In this document: positions 26,647-36,080 of the stretch, piece by piece | How positions within the stretch are numbered: position 1 is the stretch's first letter | Layout of the letters: each line of letters begins with the position of its first letter | Assembly: GCA_963777625.1 (NCBI GenBank) | Contig: CAVZRO010000018.1 | Coordinates: forward strand, 1 to 64,000 | Length of the DNA stretch: 64,000 nucleotides | From: DATDIC01 sp963777625 | GTDB lineage: Bacteria; Pseudomonadota; Alphaproteobacteria; Acetobacterales; Acetobacteraceae | Direction: 5' to 3' | Notes under the pieces: generated by a model | What the model was told of the DNA's origin: nothing | Database searches by the model: none | Seen by the model: only the letters and a program-made list of their open reading frames with translations | Program-made: the position numbers and the translations under genes

Positions 26647-28168
26647 GCGCCCCGCCGCCACGTTGAGCTCCGCCGCCACCCTGGAATTGCCCGCCTCCGC
26701 CGGAGAACGCGTTGCTGGAGCGCAGGCTGGCCGCACCGCGATTGCTGAAGTTATTGGCCGCCCTGCCATTCTGGACCCCGCCGAAGGCGCCGCCCGATGG
26801 CTGGAATGCGGGACGACCGCCGCCCTGGTTGAAACGCTGACCGCCACCGACAGACGGGCGATTCGCCGCGGCTGTACCTGGTGCGCGGTTAGCAAGCCCG
26901 GCCCCCGGCTGCCGGGCCGGCGACCCGCCCCCGACCGAAGGACGGTTCGCCGCGGCCGTGCCTGGGGTGCGGTTAGCAAGCCCGGCCCCGGGCTGCCGGG
27001 CCGGCTGCCCGCCACCGACAGATGGACGGTTCGCCGCGGCCGAGCCTGGGGTGCGGTTACCGGGCACAGCTCCGGGCGGCCGGGCCGGCTGCCCGGCGCC
27101 GCGGTTCGCCACCTGCGGTGCGCGGTTGCCGGCGGCGGCTCCGGGTTGACGGGCCAGGCCCGATCGGATGTCGGCGGCGTTCACTCGGCTGGCCTGGTTT
27201 CGCGTTGCCAGCGATGCCTGCTGGCGGGCCGTCGCGGACCGGTCCGGGCGCCACGCGTTTTCCCGGTTTTGCGTGATCCGGCTGTTGAACTGAGTGCGCT
27301 GCGCGTCAGTCAGCCGGGTGTTGTTGACGTTGATGTTGTTGGTGCGATTTACATTGATGTCGCCGTTGCCGCCGTAATACCCGCCCCAGCCCCAGTTGCC
27401 GCTGTAGATGCCGTGCGATGTCCAGCCGATGGCAAAGCCGACGGCGGCGCCGAATACCGCGCCAGTGGCGAAGGTGGCGGCCGGGCTTGCGTAGTATGGA
27501 TAAGGCGGCGAATAGACATACGGTGCCGGCGCGCCGACCACGATAGGCGCCACGACCACTTGCGGGTTGTACTGCGGGACGTAGATGACCTGCGGGTCGG
27601 CCGATTGCACGAGGACCGTCTGATCCTCCAGCTTCACCGACTGCTTGTCGTTCGATTGCAGGTTGCCGGCATCGTAAACCTTCTTGCGGAAGGCCTGGAT
27701 CGCATTCAACACGTCCGTCTGCTGGGCCACGACAGCGTTGCCGAGCTGCTGGGTCCAGTCGAGGTCGTCGTTCATCATCGACAGCACATCGGGGTAGTTC
27801 AGCAAGGCAACCACCGAGGGATCCCAGGAGGCGGATGGCTTCAGCGATGCGTCGGTCTTATGCCGGTCCAGGTACCGTTGTGCCTCGACAAGCTGCAAGG
27901 GCTGTGTCGAGGCGGGCAGCACGACCGCCAGGAGGTCATCCGGATAGAGAGCGATGCGTCCGACAAGCTGGTCGAGGTCGGCCGGCGTCAGTTGCTCGGC
28001 GGCCGCAGGCGGGGGCTGCGCCGGTGGCGCCTCTGCGGTCTGCGTCCAGCCGGGTGCGGACGGCAGGAACAGGAGCGCAGTCGCAGCCAGCGCCATCAGG
28101 CTGCGGCGGATGGTTCCGCTATTCCGACCCGTGATGGTCACCTTAATGTAACAGATGTACCGTTTCAT
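26630..28168 (-). CDS. DUF3300 family exported protein with C-terminal repeats
   Basis: A 512-residue exported protein. After a signal segment (LMALAATALLFLPSAPGW) comes the DUF3300 domain: LTPADLDQLVGRIALYPDDL, LLAVVLPASTQPLQLVEAQRYL and VYVPQYNPQVV. A Gly/Tyr-rich membrane-like stretch and a low-complexity C-terminus follow, holding three 28-residue repeats built on PGTAAANRPSVGGG and a final Gly-rich tail. Function is unknown. The Met before KRYICYIKV is chosen as start; a Met 20 codons further up is possible. It is the promoter-proximal gene of the DUF3300-DUF2950-patatin group. Confidence 0.85.
   Translation of the reverse strand: MKRYICYIKVTITGRNSGTIRRSLMALAATALLFLPSAPGWTQTAEAPPAQPPPAAAEQLTPADLDQLVGRIALYPDDLLAVVLPASTQPLQLVEAQRYLDRHKTDASLKPSASWDPSVVALLNYPDVLSMMNDDLDWTQQLGNAVVAQQTDVLNAIQAFRKKVYDAGNLQSNDKQSVKLEDQTVLVQSADPQVIYVPQYNPQVVVAPIVVGAPAPYVYSPPYPYYASPAATFATGAVFGAAVGFAIGWTSHGIYSGNWGWGGYYGGNGDINVNRTNNINVNNTRLTDAQRTQFNSRITQNRENAWRPDRSATARQQASLATRNQASRVNAADIRSGLARQPGAAAGNRAPQVANRGAGQPARPPGAVPGNRTPGSAAANRPSVGGGQPARQPGAGLANRTPGTAAANRPSVGGGSPARQPGAGLANRAPGTAAANRPSVGGGQRFNQGGGRPAFQPSGGAFGGVQNGRAANNFSNRGAASLRSSNAFSGGGGQFQGGGGAQRGGGAHGFRR
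26841..27092 (-). repeat. Three tandem 84-base repeats inside the DUF3300 gene
   Basis: Units begin at 26841, 26925 and 27009, each with CCGCC[A/C]CCGAC at the left edge, and a fourth diverged unit starts near 27093. The period of 84 bases equals 28 codons, so expansion or loss keeps the reading frame. The units are highly alike, which points to recent slippage or recombination. Confidence 0.85.
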
Positions 28169-28289
28169 GCCCGTTTGTGGCGCCGTCCGTTGCAGTTCAC
28201 CCCGGGGCCGGCTGTAATGCAATGCCAAAGTATGAGCGTACGGTGCGGCCAGAAGCGCACGGCGTCGCGCAGCTGCCTGATCGCTGCCC

Positions 28290-28480
28290 TACGCCGCAGA
28301 CTTCCCGAACAGCTCTCTGAACAGCCGCTCGCTCGCCGCGAGACCCTCATCGGTGAGCACGACTGACTTCGCTTTGCCGACCGGATCACAGATCATCCCC
28401 TTGCGATACAGCCGGCCCAGCGCGTCCCAATCGTGGCCCTTCCACGCTCTGCACCGATCGTGCAGAGCTGCCGCACCGCC
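28290..28480 (-). pseudogene. DUF6429 family gene fragment
   Basis: Reading the minus strand to the TAG at 28290-28292 gives ALHDRCRAWKGHDWDALGRL, then YRKGMICDPVGKAKSVVLT and ending ERLFRELFGKSAA. This matches the C-terminal two thirds of DUF6429 proteins, small alphaproteobacterial proteins of unknown function. The normal start is missing; the frame runs without a start codon into the neighbouring remnant. It is best read as a truncated piece joined to the Fic-like remnant. Confidence 0.65.
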
Positions 28481-28780
28481 TATCCGCGACCAGTTCGCGC
28501 AGACGCATTTTCAGCGTGTTGCGATTTGCGCCGGTGATGGAAGCAAGCTGCGCAATCGTCACGCGCGTTCGCCCGCAGCGCTTTCAGAATGAAGCAGCGG
28601 CAGAACGGCCTCGTCGATCTTGGCGATCCGTTCACGGTCCAGTCGTGCCGCGAGGCTATCCTTCTGCTTCTTGAGGCAGCGTAGGAAAAAGCCGATCCTC
28701 GGCTCCCAATCTGGTGTTTCGTTCCTGAGCGTCGTCTGCGTGCGGCGGAGCGCCTTGTAGTATAGGCGGAACAGGATCCG
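28481..28780 (-). pseudogene. Remnant of the C-terminus of a Fic-family protein
   Basis: The minus-strand reading YYKALRRTQTTLRNETPDW, then PRIGFFLRCLKKQKDSL, resembles the helical C-terminal part of Fic (AMP-transferase) family proteins. A stop follows in that frame near 28559, and the expected winged-helix end (VTIAQLASITGANRNTLKMR) continues in the next frame. The catalytic Fic motif HPFxxGNGR is nowhere in the surrounding bases, so this is a truncated and frameshifted leftover. The Fic identification rests on pattern memory and needs a search. Confidence 0.5.
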
Positions 28781-28923
28781 GCGAAAGCCAATCCTTTTCA
28801 CTACGCCGGCATTGGACGGCGCAATCTGGCTGCCGCTGTCAGCGCGCAGCAGGCATGCTGCCTTGAGCCTGGCTCGCTTTACAGTGCACCGCCTGCGGCA
28901 CCATAGTTGCATAGCTCGCAACG

Positions 28924-30513
28924 ATGCAGGAAATCATGAAGAAGAGCCTCTTGGCGTTCATCGCCGCCCTTCTGCTGTCACCGCTGAGCGCTGTCGCCGA
29001 GCCCCAACGCGGCGGGACCGCGGTGATTGCGGTCGATCCGGCGGGGCTCACCACACTCAATACGCAGATGACCTCGGCGACTACTGCGCAGATCATTGCC
29101 GATCTGTGGGCCGACGGACTCTATGCGCGCGACGGCGAGAACCATAAGATACCGCATCTCGCCCGCTCCTGGTCGATCTCGGATGATCAGCTCACCTACA
29201 CCTTTCTGTTACGCAGCGGTGTCAAATGGTCCGACGGCGAGCCCTTCAGCGCCGCCGATGCCGTCTTCACGCTGCAACATATGGCGCAGTTCAACACCTA
29301 TATGTCTTCGATCCTGTCGAATATCGACAAAGCGGAGGCGCCCGACGCCACCACGTTCGTGGTGCATCTGAAACACCCGCTCGCGGCGATGCTGGAAGTG
29401 TTCAACAAGGAAACCTTCCCGCTGATGCCGGAGCATATCTATACCCACGGCGATCCTGCCACCAACCCAACCAACCGGATGCCGGTCGGCCTCGGCCCTT
29501 TCAAACTCAAGAGCTGGGAGCAGGGGCGGCAGCTGGTGTTCGTGCGCAACGATTATTTCTGGGATCAGCCGAAACCTTATCTCGACAGCGTTATCGTTGC
29601 CCTCCTTCCCAATCCGCAGCAGCAGGTCAATGCGCTGATCAGCGGCGAGGTCGATTGGGCGGTGATTCCCTATTCCCAGCTCGATCGTGCCCGCGAGGCG
29701 GCGAAGGGCGGCAAGATTGCGGTGCAGCGGATACCGTTCAGCTCGCCGTTCCGGCTCTCGCTCGATTTCAACCTGACGCAGGCGCCGCTCAGCGATGTGC
29801 GCGTCCGCCAGGCGCTGTTCATGGCGCTCAATCGGCAGCGCATCGCTATCGATGTCACACCGCTGTCACGGGCGGAGACCAATGTTATTCCCTCGCAGTT
29901 GCCGGGAGGTCGGATCCGTCTGTCGATTACAGCAAGATGTATGCCTATGATCCGGCCCGCGCCGGCAAGCTGCTCGACGAAGCCGGCTATCCACTGAAGG
30001 ACGGCAAGCGCTTCAGCCTCGAACTCAGTTTCGGCGGCGGGGGCACGTCATCCGGCGCCGTCTATAGCGACGCCGCCAACATCATCGTCGCCGACTGGGG
30101 CGCGATCGGCGTCGAAGTGCATCCGGTCAGCCTCGAACAGAATATCTGGTTGGAGAAGGTTTATGACCGCCGCGATTTCCAGGTATCACTGACATCGCTC
30201 ACCTCGACCTTCGATCCAACCTTCGGTATCGATCGCAGCTATCTCTGCAACAACACGCATATCATGTACAAGAACCCGTCGGGCTACTGCAATCCGGACC
30301 TGGATGCGGTCGCGGCCAAGGCCAATTCGGCACGCGCGGCGGACCGGCAGGGCTTCTACCGGCCATATCGGGGATCGTCGCGCGCGATGCTCAGCGAACT
30401 CAGCCCCAAGGCAGCGTCAACATGCGTGTCGATCGGCGGACGCAATTACACAAAGTTCGGGGTATGACGGCAACGCGAACTGGGCGGATGTCTGGTTGGA
30501 AAAATCCAAATGA
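28924..30513 (+). pseudogene. Decayed peptide/Dpp-type ABC substrate-binding protein
   Basis: The first 330 codons are intact: a signal peptide (KKSLLAFIAALLLSPLSAVA) and the SBP_bac_5 signature GLYARDGENHKIPHLARSW, then VRNDYFWDQPKPYLDSV and DVRVRQALFMALNR. The frame breaks near 29910; the chain goes on in another frame with YDPARAGKLLDEAGYPL and YLCNNTHIMYKNPSGYCN, breaks again near 30365 and once more near 30465, and ends with GNANWADVWLEKSK at 30513. At least three indels make it a pseudogene. In Dpp-type systems this protein binds oligopeptides or related solutes. It is the first gene of a decayed three-gene series, and the next one overlaps its stop by four bases. Confidence 0.85.
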
Positions 30514-31412
30514 GATCTTCGATCTCGAATGCTATCTGCCGCCTGACGAGAACGGTGCCACCGGCGCTTCCGGGCAGCCGCAGCCGGCAGGCACCAGGAG
30601 GGAGGATCGATTGCCGAACAGCCGGGCCACGGTTTCGGCAATTACCAGCGCATCTTCACCCGGCGCGGCCGATGTTCAGGGCATGAGCCTGGCGGATTTC
30701 GTCGCCAGCCTGGACCGGCTCGGCATCGCGCGGTCGGTGCTGCTGGATTCGCCAAATGCCGCCATGGCGGAAGCGGTGCGTGCCTTCCCGGACCGCTTCG
30801 TGGCGCTGGGTATCCTCAGCCCGTACGACGGCATGCGTGCGGTGCGCGAACTCGAACGGCTGGTACGCGAGGAGGGCATTCATGGGCTCTATGTCGGCGC
30901 CCTGCGCAGCGAGATCCCGGCGAGCGACCGCCGCTATTATCCGCTCTATGCCAAATGCGCCGAGCTCGATGTTCCCGTGCGGATCTATTGCGCCATGGGC
31001 TATGCCAATGACCGGCCATACGATCTCGGCCATCCTCGCCATCTCGACGAGGTGGCCAGCGATTTCCCGGAATTGCGCATCGTCGCCGGCCTCGGCGGCT
31101 GGCCATGGGTGAACGAGATGGTGGCTCTGCTGCGCCGGCATCCGAACTGTATGCGACACCGCCTCCCACCGGCCGCGTCATTTCGCCAGCAGGGGTCGGG
31201 ATGGGAGCATGTTCCTGCGCTTCGGCAACACGCTGCTGCAGGACAAGGTCATGGTCGGCCTGTCGGCCGCCGGGCTCGGCATTCCGGCCGAAACGCTGAT
31301 CGCCGAATATCTCGCTTTGCCGCTCAAGGAGAGCGTGATGGAGAAATGGCTGTTCACCAACGCCAGCGTTCTCCGGACGGGCAGAAGGACGCGCCGCGTC
31401 AGCCTGGCCCAG
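30510..31412 (+). pseudogene. Decayed amidohydrolase family protein
   Basis: The ATG at 30510 overlaps the preceding stop. One base seems lost at once, since IFDLECYLPPDENG reads in another frame. The middle part is clear amidohydrolase-2 type: MSLADFVASLDRLGIARSVL, then GILSPYDGMRAV, IYCAMGYANDRPYDLGHPRH and ASDFPELRIVAGLGGWPW. Frames change again near 31146 and 31205, after which MFLRFGNTLLQDKVMVGL and LKESVMEKWLFTNA finish the fold. The metal-binding HxH of active members is not seen in the damaged start. It probably worked with the binding protein before it and the CoA ligase after it. Confidence 0.75.
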
Positions 31413-33508
31413 ATGCCATGGATGCGCTGGCAGTCCGGCGGCATCTGCATCGTTGGCGCCTCGGGCATAGGGTGACCCGCGGCAACATCGCCATCCGAAG
31501 CATGCAGAAATGGCGCTTCCCTGGGCGCATCGTGCCAATTCATGCGCAGGCGGAGAGCATCGAGGGGCTGCCGACCGTCCGCAGCATAGAGGATCTGCCG
31601 CCGGGCATTGATGCCGCCTTCATCGCGGTGCCGGCGGCGAGCGTGCGGGATGTGATTCTCCGGCTGGACCGCGCCGGGGTGCGCGCCGCGGTGGTGATCG
31701 CCGCCGGGTTTTCCCCCGCGGAGGAGGCGGCGCTGCGGGAGACGATGGCCGGAGCGTCGATCCTGGTGCACGGGCCGAATTGCATGGGGCTGCTCAACCT
31801 GTCGGATTCCCTACCGTTCTATTCGGCGGAGATCTCGCCCAAGATGGTGCGCGGGTCGATTGCGTTGCTGGCCCGATCCGGTCGGCCGCCATCGCGATGA
31901 TGAACACGCTCGATGCCGGCGTTTCCAAGGTGGCCACGGTGGGCAGCGAGTTCCTGTTCATCGCGCGGATTACAGGACTGGTGACCGATGACCCCGAGAG
32001 CAGGTCTTCGCTCATCTGGAGGCGATAGTCCCATAGCTTCGCCCCTCGATACGGCGGGTGGAGGCGATGGGAAAATCGATGGTGGTGCTCAAGGTCGGCC
32101 GCTCCGCCGCGGGGGTGCTGGCCGCGCAGGCGCATACCGGCGCGCTGATCACGCCAGCGGACGCCTATGCCTGCTTCTTTCGCGATCTCGGCGTGCCCAT
32201 GGTGGCGGATTACGAGCAGTTGGCAGCTTCACTCAAGGTCATGGCGGCGACGCGGCGGCCGGCGCCCGGCACCGGTGTCGCGCTGGTCGGCATTTCCGGC
32301 GGCGAGACCGCGCTCGCCTGCGACCTAGCGGCCGATCTCGGCTTGCGGCTGGCGGATTTCTCCGCCGCAACCTCGGCCAAGGTGCGGGAGGTGCTGCCGG
32401 GGGTTTCTGGGCGCAACCCGCTCGATGTCGGCGCCTCGGTCGGCCATGAGCAGACCGGCGGCGATCTCGCGGCGCTGACCGCGATCGCTGCCGATCCAGA
32501 TGTCGGCATGGTGCTTGCCTTGCAGGATATGCAGGGCACGCTGCCTGGGCAACTGGTGCAGAAATACCGCCACGCAGTGGGCGTCATCGCCGCGCTGTGT
32601 CAGCGCACCGAAAAGCCTGTCATCATCGTCTCGCCGACGCCGGATGCGGTGAACCCCGATCTGGTGGCGCCGCTGGTGGAATCCGGTGTGCCTGTCCTGC
32701 GCGGCCTGCCCGCGGCCCTGGCGGCGCTGCGCAGCCTGTCGGTCGCGGCGGCGGAGGCGGGGCCGGCGGAGGCGGGGCCGGAACCGCTGGTCTCCGCTTC
32801 GGTGCTGGCGGCACTGCGCGCGGCGATCGGCGCCTATGAAGGCGCCTTGCCGGCGGAACTCTGCCAACGAATTCTGGCCGCCTACGGCATTCCCTTAATC
32901 CGCTCTGTGCTGATCGGGCCGGAGAGCGAATTGCCGGCGGATGCCGCGATCAGCTTCCCAGTGGTGGCCAAGATCGCCTCTTCCGGCATCTCCCATCGCT
33001 CCGATATCGGTGGCGTTCGGCTGGGCATTGCCGATCGTGCCGCGCTGGGCGCAGCGATTGCCGGGATCCGCGATGCCGTCACCGCGGCGCGACCGGATGC
33101 GGTGATCGAGGGGTTCGAGATCCAGGAGGAAATGACGGGATGCATCGAGGCGCTGGCCGGGTTTTCCGCCGTGCCGCCCTTCGACGCGCTACCGTCGTCG
33201 GTACCGGCGGGACGCTGGCCGAGATCGAGGGCGATCGTGTGGTCGGGCTGGGGGCGCTGACCGACGCGCGGGCAGTGGCGATGATAACCGGAACTCGGCT
33301 GGGCAAGCGGCTCGACGGCTACCGGAACCTGGTGCCGAAGACGCCGCTGGATGGATTGGCCGGGCTGGTTGCCCGGCTGTCGCGGCTAGGGGCGGACCTG
33401 GCGGATGTCATCGCCGCCTGCGACCTCAACCCGGTGCTGATCCGGCCCGGGTCGGGCGAGGTTAGGGTGGTTGATGTGCTGATGATTGCATCACCACGAA
33501 ACTGCTGA
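31413..33508 (+). pseudogene. Decayed NDP-forming acyl-CoA synthetase (CoA ligase with ATP-grasp)
   Basis: Pieces in order and in changing frames: CoA-binding Rossmann start CIVGASG, then RVTRGNIAIRSMQKW, FIAVPAASVRDVI and SILVHGPNCMGLLNLSD (to about 31880); AAIAMMNTLDAGVSKVATVG; a damaged stretch near 32010-32060; then KSMVVLKVGRSAAGVLAAQA, SGGETALACDLAADLG, NPLDVG and the ATP-grasp part FPVVAKIASSGISHRSDIGG; a break near 33170; and finally TVVGTGGTLAEI, DLNPVLI. At least four indels are needed to restore it. Intact enzymes of this family form acyl-CoA from an acid, CoA and ATP. It is the last gene of the decayed operon. Confidence 0.87.
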
Positions 33509-33706
33509 CCGTCCGGCGGGTTCGAGTTCACATCGCGGCGCCGGAGGGCATCGTCCGCGCCGTCGACGGGCAACCGCGTTTGGACCGGTATGTCAAGGGA
33601 TTGGTTTCCGCCCCGATGTCCTGTCAATGTCCTGTTTGCCCCCGGCGGCTCGTGCCGAATGCAACGCCGCTCCATCGAAAAGCTATGTCATTTGCAATCT
33701 GATAGG

Positions 33707-33784
33707 TGGCGCGCCCGAGAAGATTTCGAACTCCTAACCCCCAGATCCGTAGTCTGGTGCTCTATCCAATTGAGCTACGGGCGC
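33707..33784 (-). tRNA. tRNA-Arg (ACG), one extra base in the T loop
   Basis: On the minus strand the cloverleaf starts GCGCCCG and ends CGGGCGC, discriminator G and encoded CCA. The anticodon stem CCAGA/TCTGG closes the loop CTACGGA, giving anticodon ACG, which is modified to ICG and reads CGU/CGC/CGA. The D arm GCTC/GAGC is normal. The T stem AGGAG/CTTCT encloses TTCGAAAT, eight bases instead of the almost invariant seven, so the gene is 78 rather than 77 bases long. Either one T in the plus-strand TTT at 33724-33726 is a sequence error or the gene is damaged. This tRNA is normally essential. Confidence 0.9.
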
Positions 33785-33958
33785 CGCCGGCCGCCGTCGA
33801 CCAAGTGCGCCATGTAGCGGAAGCCGTTTTCGCCGACAAGGGCCGCCGCCGCGCGCTGTCGCTGCCCGCTTGAGATGGGTCGGCAATCAGGGCCACACTC
33901 GCGCATTCCTGCCGCAGCCGCGGCCCGGGACCAATCAATGTCCAGGGGAGGACAAAGC

Positions 33959-35173
33959 GTGATCAACAGACGGACAGTCCTGACCGGAGCCGCCGCCGCG
34001 GTCGCCGCCCGCGCCACAACCCGCGCTCGGGCCGCCGCCACGCCCGGTGTGACCGCCACCGAGATAAAGATCGGCAACACCATGCCGTATAGCGGCCCCG
34101 CCTCGGCGTATTCCAGCGTCGGCAAGGCCGATGTCGGCTTCTACAAATGGGTCAACGATCAGGGCGGCGTGGGCGGCCGCAAGATCGACTTCCTGTCCTA
34201 CGATGACGGCTATAGCCCGCCCAAGACCGTCGAACAGGTCCGCCGGCTGGTGGAGGAAGACAAGGTCGATTTCCTGTTTCATACGCTCGGCACCCCGACC
34301 AATTCGTCGATTGAACGTTATTGCAACCAGCGCAAGGTGCCGCAGTTGTTCGTCGCCACCGGCGCCGACAAGTGGGGCGACTACAAGCAATATCCGTGGA
34401 CCATCGGCTGGCAGCCGAGCTACCGGACGGAAGCGCAGATCTACACGAAATACATGCTGCAGCAGAACCCGAATGCCAAGTTGGGCATCCTCTATCAGAA
34501 CGACGATTTCGGAAAAGACTATCCCGCCGGCGTTCGCGACATACTCGGCAAGGACTGGGACAAACGGGTGATCAAGTCGATCACCTACGAGGTGACTGAT
34601 CCCACCGTGGACTCACAGATATCGGAGCTTCAGTCATCCGGCACCGATACGCTGCTGGTGGTGGCGACGCCGAAATTCGCTGCCCAGGCGATCCGCAAGG
34701 TGCACGACCTCAACTGGAGGCCGATGTTCTTCATGACCAACGTTTCCATCTCGGTGGGTGCCGTGATGCGGCCTGCCGGGCCGGAGAATGCGGTCGGAAT
34801 GCTCAGCACGCAGTACCTCAAGGATCCGGCCGATCCGGCCTGGGACAGCGATCCCGGGATGAAGGGCTTCAAGGATTTCATGGCCAAATACGTGCCCGGG
34901 GGCGACATCACCGATGCGGGATATATCGCCGGCTACGGGGCGAGCTATACGATGTGGAAGGTGCTGGAGCAGTGTGGTGATGACTTCTCACGCGAGAATG
35001 TCCTGAAACAGACCACGAATCTCAAGGACCTGGACGTGCCGGCGCTGCTGCCGGGCATCAAGGTCAATACCAGTCCGACCAATTATCACCCGATCCTTGG
35101 CATGCAGATGGTGAAATGGGATGGCAAGACCTGGCAGCGTTTCGGCAACGTGATCGAGGGCGCGCAAACCTGA
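33959..35173 (+). CDS. Branched-chain amino acid-type ABC substrate-binding protein, Tat signal
   Basis: A 404-residue periplasmic binding protein of the LivJ/LivK-like (type 1) fold. The N-terminus INRRTVLTGAAAAVAARATT is a Tat-like signal. The mature part begins TEIKIGNTMPYSGPASAY, with GGVGGRKIDFLSYDDGYSP and LGILYQNDDFGKDY as further family marks. GTG 33959 is chosen because GGGGAGGA lies just before it and the signal starts at once. Such proteins bind amino acids, amides or aromatic acids. No livHMGF genes adjoin it. It lies close to the tRNA-Arg gene and is convergent with an amidohydrolase gene. Confidence 0.9.
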   Translation: MINRRTVLTGAAAAVAARATTRARAAATPGVTATEIKIGNTMPYSGPASAYSSVGKADVGFYKWVNDQGGVGGRKIDFLSYDDGYSPPKTVEQVRRLVEEDKVDFLFHTLGTPTNSSIERYCNQRKVPQLFVATGADKWGDYKQYPWTIGWQPSYRTEAQIYTKYMLQQNPNAKLGILYQNDDFGKDYPAGVRDILGKDWDKRVIKSITYEVTDPTVDSQISELQSSGTDTLLVVATPKFAAQAIRKVHDLNWRPMFFMTNVSISVGAVMRPAGPENAVGMLSTQYLKDPADPAWDSDPGMKGFKDFMAKYVPGGDITDAGYIAGYGASYTMWKVLEQCGDDFSRENVLKQTTNLKDLDVPALLPGIKVNTSPTNYHPILGMQMVKWDGKTWQRFGNVIEGAQT

Positions 35174-35203
35174 AGCGGCGAGCCTGTGCGGCCGCGGCTG
35201 GGA

Positions 35204-36019
35204 CTACTCGCGCTGCCATCCGAGCCAGGAGCACAGGCCGCGTCCCATCACCTGCTCCAGCTCGCTTCCGGACAGCCAGGGCAGCTCTTCGGTGAACATC
35301 GTCACGCAGTGCCGGTAGCTGCATGGCATGCGGGTCATATCGGTGCCCCAGAAGAAGCGCTCCGGCCCGAACGCGTCGTACAGCCGGTGCAGATGGTCAT
35401 GGATGTTGCGGTAGGGGTATGGGGCGGTGGAGTAGCTCGGGGCACCGGTCGCCTTCATCGCCACGTTCGGATATTTGCGGGCGATGTCCACCAGTTCGGG
35501 GAGTGTGGCGAAGGCGGCGTCGTCCTGGTCGGTGCGCACGGCGCCCAGATGATCGATGATCAGTTTCAGATGCGGGTGCCGCTCGGCGACGCGGGCGAAA
35601 ATGGGCAGGAAGCGCCAGGCCATGGTGGCGAAGGGGATGCCGAGCCGCTCGGCCTGCGGCCACACCCAGTCGAGCGTGCCGTCTTCGTGCCAGCTCTGCT
35701 GATGCGGCAGCACCAGGGCGGTGCGCAGTCCCAGCATGCCGGGCTGCCGCTTCCAGAGCTCCAGCAGGCCGCGCTGGTGCGGCTGGTCGTACGGGAACTG
35801 GCCCAGGATGGCGAACCGCTGCGGGTAGTGCCGCACCGCCTCGATCGCCATCGCGTTGGCGTTCGGATCCCAGCTCGGCGGATGGATCACTGCCGCATCC
35901 ACTCCGGCCGCTGCCATTTCGCGCAGCAGCTCCTCCGCCGTGAAGACCGAGGTCTTGCGGTGCTGGCCACTCGGCGTGCCGCTCGACCAGATATGCACCT
36001 GGGCATCGACGATCTTCAT
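35204..36019 (-). CDS. Amidohydrolase family protein
   Basis: A 271-residue TIM-barrel hydrolase of the amidohydrolase-2 group, which includes 2-pyrone-4,6-dicarboxylate lactonase and decarboxylases. The N-terminal metal-site strand is KIVDAQVHIW (one of the two usual His replaced by Gln, as in lactonase-like members), IIDHLGAVRTDQDD carries the middle His, and FFWGTDMTRMPCSY has the C-terminal Asp. The Met before KIVDAQVH is the start; upstream codons are not family-like. It is convergent with the binding protein and 61 bases downstream of the N-formylglutamate amidohydrolase-like gene on the same strand. Confidence 0.87.
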   Translation of the reverse strand: MKIVDAQVHIWSSGTPSGQHRKTSVFTAEELLREMAAAGVDAAVIHPPSWDPNANAMAIEAVRHYPQRFAILGQFPYDQPHQRGLLELWKRQPGMLGLRTALVLPHQQSWHEDGTLDWVWPQAERLGIPFATMAWRFLPIFARVAERHPHLKLIIDHLGAVRTDQDDAAFATLPELVDIARKYPNVAMKATGAPSYSTAPYPYRNIHDHLHRLYDAFGPERFFWGTDMTRMPCSYRHCVTMFTEELPWLSGSELEQVMGRGLCSWLGWQRE

Positions 36020-36080
36020 GGCGCTCTCCCCGGCTTTTTCCGTGCGCACTGTACGGCACACACAGGCGCCGGCAAGGCCG

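Noticed and set aside
24406..28366. Long plus-strand open frames opposite the patatin, DUF2950 and DUF3300 genes
   Set aside because: Arg/Gly-rich shadows of clear minus-strand genes; the repeated part only echoes the 84-base repeats.
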